A stretch of DNA of 64,000 bases from assembly GCF_000208745.1 (NCBI RefSeq), contig NC_030856.1, positions 7,739,965 through 7,803,964 on the forward strand, written 5' to 3'. Numbering within the stretch: the first letter of the stretch is position 1; the number at the start of each line of letters is the position of its first letter. Position numbers and translations under genes: made by a program. Origin of the DNA: Theobroma cacao (Eukaryota; Streptophyta; Magnoliopsida; Malvales; Malvaceae). Shown here piece by piece: positions 57,349 to 64,000 of the stretch. A model generated the notes under the pieces. The model was not told where the DNA came from and ran no database searches. It worked only from the letters and a program-made list of their open reading frames with translations.

Positions 57349-60300
57349 ATGTCCCAAATTGAAACCCTAGGTATTCTCGAAGAGATCCAAGCTCTCGTCT
57401 CCGATAAACTTCAAGTAGTAAGTTTTATTTATGTTGGATTTTATTTGAATTTAGATATTGACTTAATTCTTCTATTTTTTTCTGGTTTCTGTTTATTTTT
57501 CTCTTTTTCTTCTGCTAATTTGAATTTTTGCTTTTAGTTCATGGTCTTAATCTTCATGGGTTCTGTCCAATTTTCTTGCTTTTTACTGATTTTATTGATA
57601 AATTGATTTCTGGGTAGTGGCTACAATGGAGCCTCTTTTTTATTACTTAGTAAACTAGAGGGATAATTTATTCCTCTCTACCCTCTTAATGTTTTGTTTC
57701 TTCTTTTTTTTTGTCAAAAATGAAATTTACGATTTTTATAATGCAATAATTCTCTTTCAAGGTGGAATTGTGTAGTATAAAGTTTTTAGTACAAAATTTT
57801 CAGTCTTTAGCAGCTTGAATGATGTTTTTGATAAAAATGATGTCAGAACAGGATAACAATTTGCCTGCCCTTGTATTATCTTCCTGATTTTTATGCTCAA
57901 AGAAATTGCTTTTCTTTTCGAGTTATAAGCTAGAAATATCATTCAAGGCTCGGACTTTGTATAAAGTTCTCATTGTTCAAAATGGTTTTTCTTTTCAGGT
58001 GTCCTACAAGTGGCTGAGTCGTAATTTTCTGGTGTCATCTAATGTAGCGAAAAGGTAAGAATTCCCTGCCAAGAATGTAGTTAAAGTTTGTTTTCATGTA
58101 TATAGCCATGTGCATTCACAGACACATACAGAGATAATATATAACAACTTACTGATAATTGTACATGTACTTAGATTGCTTGCTGAGTTTGTTGAGAAAC
58201 ATGGAAGTGGGTTAGAAGTTGTATATAGTTTGTCTGGCTGGTTGAAGAACACTCCATCAAACTATCATATACAGCTTGTGTCAGGGCCTAAACTTGCAGG
58301 TTAGACTTTCCATGACAATTTCATCTTTCCACTTATTTTTATATTTTTACGGTTAAGGGTATATACAACTTCACACCTGTGCTTGTGTACAGCAGGCAGG
58401 ACCATTCTTGGGATGGATGACCTATGCATAATAGAATATTCATGGTAAATTAGACGGAAGTTCATTGATCTGTGGATCTCCATTGTAGCTAGAATGCTAA
58501 CTTGTAATATATTTTATGAGAAATCCTTATTCAGTTGACTGACTGACCTGTTTTTACTTTTTTATAATTAAGACTCACAAAGGGGGATTTAAAATTGTAC
58601 AATGGAAATTTAAATGCAATTATATACAATGAATGAGAGAGATTGCCTTTTTAATCTATTTTAACTTCCAAATTTTCAATATTGCTGCTAAAGTTTCCTC
58701 TTTATCAGTTTCTTTTTACTTAGGAAGTTATCTTATGGGTTCTCATTTCTGGATTTTTCACTATAAGTTATTGAAATATGTGCAATGCTCTCCAGTTTGT
58801 GCATTAAATCAACCCAACGACTTCTCCATCTGAATAGACTTAATACAGCTGAGTACACTAACTTTTTAAGATGTGTTTGGTGGTTTTGAGTATCTTATCT
58901 ATCTCTAACTGTTTTGCCATAATTGTATTTATGTTGTTTAGCTATTAAAAATAGGTAACAGAGATTAACGGCAATTCTCTTTCCTAACTTTCTTGCAGAA
59001 GCCAAGCAAGAATATGATGGCAATTGCAGAGTTCATGTGTACAGTGTGCAAGCTTGCATCCCAAAGGACCCAGCTGCACTTTGGAATACTGAATTTATAC
59101 AAGCTGAAGAGCTCTTCAAGCAGCCCACCACAGCAGATAATTGCTTGAGAGATAACAGGTATCCTTCTATAAAGTGATCGTTGCAGCACAGGAACAGAAA
59201 TAGATTTCATGTTGTGTTGGTAGGTCCTTCATAGTAAGGAAAAAAAAAGGCCTTTTTTTTTTCTGGGGTTGGGGGGCTGGGTTCATGATATAAGTCTACT
59301 CATTCTCTGGATAAACTCTTGCCGGAATTTCACATGCTAGTTTCTTAATCAGATAAACATATAGAAAACTCTGAGTAATGTGTACATGTCCTTAATGTTT
59401 TCATCAGGTTCTGTGGGATATTAACTTCATTTGTCAAACGCAACGTCAATGGAACTTCCGTAAGGGTTGCAGCTGTACAGCCAAAGAGTGTAGGAATCTC
59501 AGGACCGCCCAAACATAATTCTGCTCAAAACAATGCAGCTTTACCATCTCAACAAAATAAAGTTCAGCAATCAAGCTTAAAAGTTGCTCAGCAGCCTCCC
59601 AGTGTGGTAAAAGATGTTAAAAGCAACAGTACTGACATAGGAGTCCATGATCCGGCCAGCAAGCCTTCTGCTGATAAAGAACAAATTTCTTCCTTGTCTT
59701 CTAATAAAAAGAAAGACCAGAATGATAAAAGCTCCACTGCAAGTGGAGGTTCATTAGCAAATTTATGGGGTCGTGCATCTACAAAACCGAAGCCTAGTTG
59801 TGTGCCGGCAGATGATAGTGATTCCATCCAAAATCGCAATGGTTTGTTTCCATTTGATTTGTTTCTAGAGTTACCTTGGTATATCATTTTTTTTATATAT
59901 AAATTGAAAAGTAAACTTATATTCAACAAATCTATGGCTCACATTACTTAGATGGTTCTGATATTTGATTTTTTTCATTTCTACAACATGGTTTTTATAT
60001 TCTTAGCTGACTCTTTATCTTGTTTCTATAATTTGTTTTTAATTATTAGTGAGTGCAGATGCACAAATTTGTGCTCGTGAAGCAGTAGAGGATGAGAACA
60101 GTGACGATGGTGCTCAAGATGTTAATTTTAGGAGAGCTTCTAATGGTGAAGGCAATAGAAAACGGAGGGTAGTTTTTGATTTCTCAGATGAGGATGAGTA
60201 TGAAGATGCTGTCAATCTAGCTTCACCTGATCCCCCTAAAGGGAAATCATCTTTTGATTCTGAACAAAATTCTAAAACTTTGGTTCCAAAGATACCCAAT

Positions 60301-62249
60301 TTGATTGTAGACGAGCCAAAAAAAGATGAAATAAAGGTCAAGGAAGAGAAAACTACTAATAGAGAACCCAAAAGCTCAAGCAAAAGCACAACTGGTGGAC
60401 ATTCCTCTTTGGTTAAGGTTGAAAACCAGCTTCCTGAAACTGATGCGAAGGATAAAGTGATTGATGCCGCTCCAAATTCACCTAAAAGGAGAAAAGTGAT
60501 GAAGACACGAATTGATGACCGAGGAAGAGAAGGTAAATCCAATACCTAGCCTCTCTCTAAGAGTGCTTTGTTTTCTTTGTCAGTGAATCATCCAATTTTG
60601 AAAATTTTGTCACCTGCTCTTTCTTAGGTCAATTGGGATTTGAAATACTGAAGACAAAGTTTAATCTTGGTTTATATTTACTTTTTTATCTGTCATCATG
60701 CAACATTTCTTACTTTTTTATCTGTCATCATGCAACATTTCTTACTTCATGCTAGAGGTATGCTCTTGTGAAGTTCCTCCAATGCCTACAGTTTTACTCA
60801 TCCAATTAATTTTTTTATGGATACTCCAAATTTAAACTTGACCACTGGAAACCTATAATTGAATATTTTTATCCATCTTGCTTTCTATGAGAGATGTGGA
60901 CATTGGTGTTCGTGCATATGCATCCTTAATGCACTAAATTGGAGCAAACAGTGTTCGTAGTGCTAAATTCAACAGATTCTATCTTCTCATATTAATATTT
61001 TTCTCCCATTTTTGTTAATATTAGTAACTGAGGTAGTCTGGGAAGGTGAGGAGACAGAGGTGAAAGTTGAAAGTGACATGCCCAGGAAAGTTGGAAGTGG
61101 AACACCCAATGCTGACAACAATACTGTCACAAATACTAATAACAGGTTAATGCTATTTTCTCTTCATTGATTTTTGCTAGTTACTCATTTTTCCCAGCAG
61201 AAGTGCACTTTCACAGTTGCTTACCATGTCTAACGAAACACTTTCGTGTCTGAGAAATGGCCAGCTGTTTGGTTTATTTGTTTTTGCCTGCTATAAACAC
61301 TCTGTTTAGTTGTACTGATTCCTATGCCTGGAAAATGATTCCAGGATACCTAATTCTCTGCTGCTGCACTCAGGAAAAGGACAAAAATAAAAATTATAAG
61401 TAAAAATTTATCTCTTATAAAATCCCTCTAAATGAGAGAAAAAGAAATGCCTTCTATATTCTTGTATAATGTGCTCTCTTTGTCATTATAATATTAGTAC
61501 ATTCTGCTTTTGATTTTTATGGTAATTCAGTTGGCATCCTAGTTATTTGAAACTCACCATGCCAAAATATGAATTTATTTTTTTCAGGATTCTCACTTTG
61601 GATAACCCATTACCTGTATAACCTTTCGTTCTTCTCTCTTTCCTCCTGCCAGGCATGAGTAAAACGAAAGCCCAACAGTTATTTGCTAAAATACTAGGTC
61701 CTATGAGGGAGGGTTAACAATTGTCACCAGAATAACAAAAGAGGACAGTAGGGCAGAGTGGGATTTGTGTTGCACTTTTAACTTTTGAGGATATTCATAG
61801 TTAACACACATCTTGAAGTGGATGGTAATCCTCTAAAATTGTGTACCCTAACTGTAAGGAGGGAAGAAAAGAGAGAGAGAAAGGGGGAAGTTGTATATAG
61901 CTCCTTACTGCAATGACCTAAATATTTTGGGTGCTTGTGTTTCATGCCTACAAGCTATTGAAACATTGATAGGTTTCTAAGCTATGTGCATGTCACTGAG
62001 GCCAATGTTTGTGCCAATTATTTAGATCTTTTATTTTAATTTTTCTGTTTTAGTAGAAAATTAGTAGCTAGGGCATCAGTGCCATCTAACTATTTGATTT
62101 GTTGATGCAGGCCTCCTGCAGCCAAGAAGTCTCCTGCACTTGGAAACACTGCACCATCTAATCCAGGAGGTAAAGCTGGAAACAAGAAAGCTGGAAATGC
62201 AAAGGATCCTAAGCAAGGGAACATTCTATCGTTCTTCAAAAGGGTTTGA
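57349..62249 (+). CDS. POLD3: DNA polymerase delta subunit 3 (POLD3/Cdc27 family)
   Basis: Accessory subunit of replicative DNA polymerase delta that ties the enzyme to the sliding clamp PCNA in the nucleus. Exons: 57349-57417, 57999-58054, 58175-58299, 58999-59158, 59408-59841, 60050-60532, 61025-61145, 62111-62249. Junctions are GT-AG and phases agree, giving 528 codons. Residues 1-115 or so are the conserved winged-helix part (TLGILEEIQALVSDKLQVVS; AKRLLAEFVEKHGSGLEVVY; YHIQLVSGPKLAEAK). The long middle is charged and low complexity. It has an acidic patch (DFSDEDEYEDAV) and a likely nuclear signal PKRRKVMK (426-433). The C-terminus QGNILSFFKRV holds a PCNA-interacting PIP box (Gln518, Ile521, Phe524, Phe525). 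I chose Met at 57349 because family members begin with this MSQIETLGIL-like stretch; an in-frame ATG at 57271 would add 26 residues but lies at the predicted transcription start. Confidence 0.93.
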
Positions 62250-63481
62250 TCAGATTGATGCCAAGCGGCTTTGCTTTTTCTTCCCATTTTGTATGAGCTT
62301 TGCAGTAATGAAAGGTTGCTTTAACAGACATCAGTATATGTTCATGTATATTCTCATGGACTTTTATGAAGTTATATTTCTCAATTTGCACCTTCATCTT
62401 CTGGTTATGAGAATTTGCTGGCATTGTTCAAGTAATCTGCTAGTTTCAAAAGGGAATCTTTCGAGTTCGATTCATCGAACTTTAGAATCATCAGGTCAGA
62501 TGCTGCTCCAGGATGAGATATCATGCCAATGCATACTCTGATTCAACTCAGTTATTTTAGTTTTACTTTGGAAAACCAGAATCATATTGGTTTTGTATGC
62601 TATCTGCTTGGCTTTGGGTAAAATAATTCAGTCAACAACTATTCTATTCATGGAAATATATATATAGAATCTTCAAGTTGGGACAAGGATCAAAGTTCAA
62701 ACAACAATTATCCCCACATAACAGCCTGACAAATAACCTTTGCCTAGCAAGCCCAGAGAAAAACTGAGACAACTTACCAAATTCAAAACCAATGTTTTAT
62801 GCCCTTGATCGATTCATCAAAGAAACTTACAGCAACCTAGTGAATGTCCATGGTCAAACATAAAAGTTGGAAAAAAACCAAAAAGGCATAAATGCCGGCA
62901 CTGAGTTTATCAAGTGTTTCCAAAGAACATGAGAGCATAATATACATGATTTACATTCATTCTTGCACACACAGCACTCAGAATTCTCTCTATTTTCAAC
63001 TATCTCGGATTAAGTTGGTCGGCTCACTCAAAACATACTTTGGTAGTTCATACTTAGCACCTGCAAACAAGAGTTCGTATAAGGCATGTTAGCAGGAATT
63101 TCTCAAGCCAGAGAAAGCAACACTTTCTAAGTTAAATTATTTGCAATAAATTACTGGAAATACACCATTCCATACTAGATAGCACCAGTTTTAGTTCTAA
63201 ATTTGTTAGAAATTCAGTGGCATCAACATCACCCTACTAAAACTTGTGTGTTTGGCTTTAAAAAACATTTTTCATTTTCTATTTTCCAATTTATTGACCA
63301 TGTGTTTTATATATCAAAATGAAAAACTATTTCTAAACGTAAAAACAATGAATACGTATTTGGTATTGTATTTTGTCAATATGTATTATATAACTGCTAT
63401 TAATGTTCTCAATATGTATCATATACATATACATCATTGAGTAAAGATCAACTTAATTTGATATACACAAATATTCAATTT
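62250..63481. other. POLD3 3' region and spacer
   Basis: Downstream of the stop, the POLD3 3'UTR probably extends a few hundred bases, to near 62630. The frame 62140-62541 overlaps the last exon out of frame and is not a gene. The remainder is AT-rich with no recognisable gene; short frames at 62892-63092 and 63246-63440 lack family support. Confidence 0.45.
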
Positions 63482-63909
63482 AGTGCATGTTTGGCCTAGC
63501 TTTTTTTCAGCTTATCTACCTCTTAAAAGTAAAAGTCAGGTCAAATATGATTTTTTGAGAAGCTCTAAAAAAAAAAGTAGCTTTTTTTTCAAGAACAAAA
63601 TTTTTAAAATAAGAGCTTAAAAAAAAGCTCCAAGGAGGAGCTTTTTCTTCTCTTCTTTTAAAAATGTAAGAGAATTTTTATTTTTGTTCAAAAAATATCC
63701 TCATTTATTAAAAATAATTACAACTATTANTACCCTTTCAAAAAAAAAATACCTTCTATGATAATTTTAACAAAAATTATAACTTATAAAAAAAAACTTA
63801 TAAAAAGAAATTTACCAAACATCTTTAGCTGAATTTTAAAAGCTATTATTTTTCATAAGAGCTTCATAATAGCTTTTAAGTTAAAAAAAAATCAGACCAA
63901 ACAGGCTCT
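63482..63909. repeat. MITE-like inverted-repeat element
   Basis: Ends AGTGCATGTTTGG (left) and AGAGCCTGTTTGG (complement of the right end) form an 11-of-13 inverted repeat. The inside is full of AAGCT/AGCTT runs that can pair (for example near 63575-63650). No coding capacity. The flanks do not show a convincing target duplication, so the superfamily is open. One ambiguous base at 63730. Confidence 0.6.
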
Positions 63910-64000
63910 TAAGACAAATAATATATAATTAAATGTTACAATTTTACCTAAATCTTTTGTTTAATTTTTCATCCACCTAACACTTGAATGTACTTGATCA

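Noticed and set aside
60114..60542. Minus-strand 142-residue frame opposite POLD3 exon 6, and 59588-59929 opposite exon 5
   Set aside because: The plus strand encodes the spliced POLD3 protein with matching phases; the antisense frames have no family support.
1..64000. CRISPR arrays, bacterial operons, phage or plasmid systems
   Set aside because: No regularly spaced short repeats and no prokaryotic gene organisation; introns and retroelements show plant nuclear DNA.
1..64000. tRNA, rRNA or microRNA genes
   Set aside because: I saw no cloverleaf with A and B boxes and no rRNA core; the tRNA-like matches are retroelement primer sites.

Overview
This is a plant nuclear window. It has split genes with GT-AG introns, LRR receptor relics, LTR retrotransposons of Copia and Gypsy type with plant-style primer-binding sites, and hAT DNA transposons. 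AT richness and protein resemblance suggest a eudicot; Malvales is a low-confidence guess from memory of similar LTRs. Only two genes look intact: a gamma-glutamyl hydrolase (GGH, 49481-55905, 10 exons, 388 codons) and the third subunit of DNA polymerase delta (POLD3, 57349-62249, 8 exons, 528 codons). Both are on the + strand in the right third. All their exon junctions keep frame with GT-AG borders.

Layout. 1-3572: LTR sequence of one family, with a partial copy abutting a full one. 3825-4905: a decayed CDC6 pseudogene on the minus strand. 6618-7064: a complete 447-bp TRIM retrotransposon with a perfect 5-bp target duplication. 7636-21556: the debris of LRR receptor genes. An EFR/Xa21-like N-terminus is cut off by an LTR relic that itself carries a whole Copia element (8307-13408). 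Two 72-nt phase-1 LRR exons follow, then a Cf-9-like receptor-like-protein C-terminus with a one-base frameshift. 24764-27760: a worn, truncated second Copia element.

28037-47450 is a second GGH copy, now a pseudogene about 19 kb long. It has lost bases in exon 1, duplicated its exon 2-4 block, gained a hAT transposon in intron 4 (31664-35949, 8-bp target duplication) and an Ogre/Tat-like LTR element in intron 5 (37135-44990, 5-bp target duplication), and multiplied its last exon. The unbroken sister copy lies just downstream, so each event can be read by comparing the two. Between them sits an 818-bp non-autonomous hAT-like element (48313-49130) with an 8-bp target duplication.

The two intact genes serve folate polyglutamate turnover (GGH) and DNA replication (POLD3). 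POLD3 has a G-box pair, a TATA box and a perfect E2F site in about 100 bp upstream of its likely start. No new defence or mobile system is proven here. The most interesting items are the GGH pair as a record of insertions, the TRIM, the ORF1-bearing deletion derivative of an Ogre-like element, and the exon-phase-compatible LRR chimera. One assembly gap (43747-44681) and isolated ambiguous bases (38474, 63730) are present.
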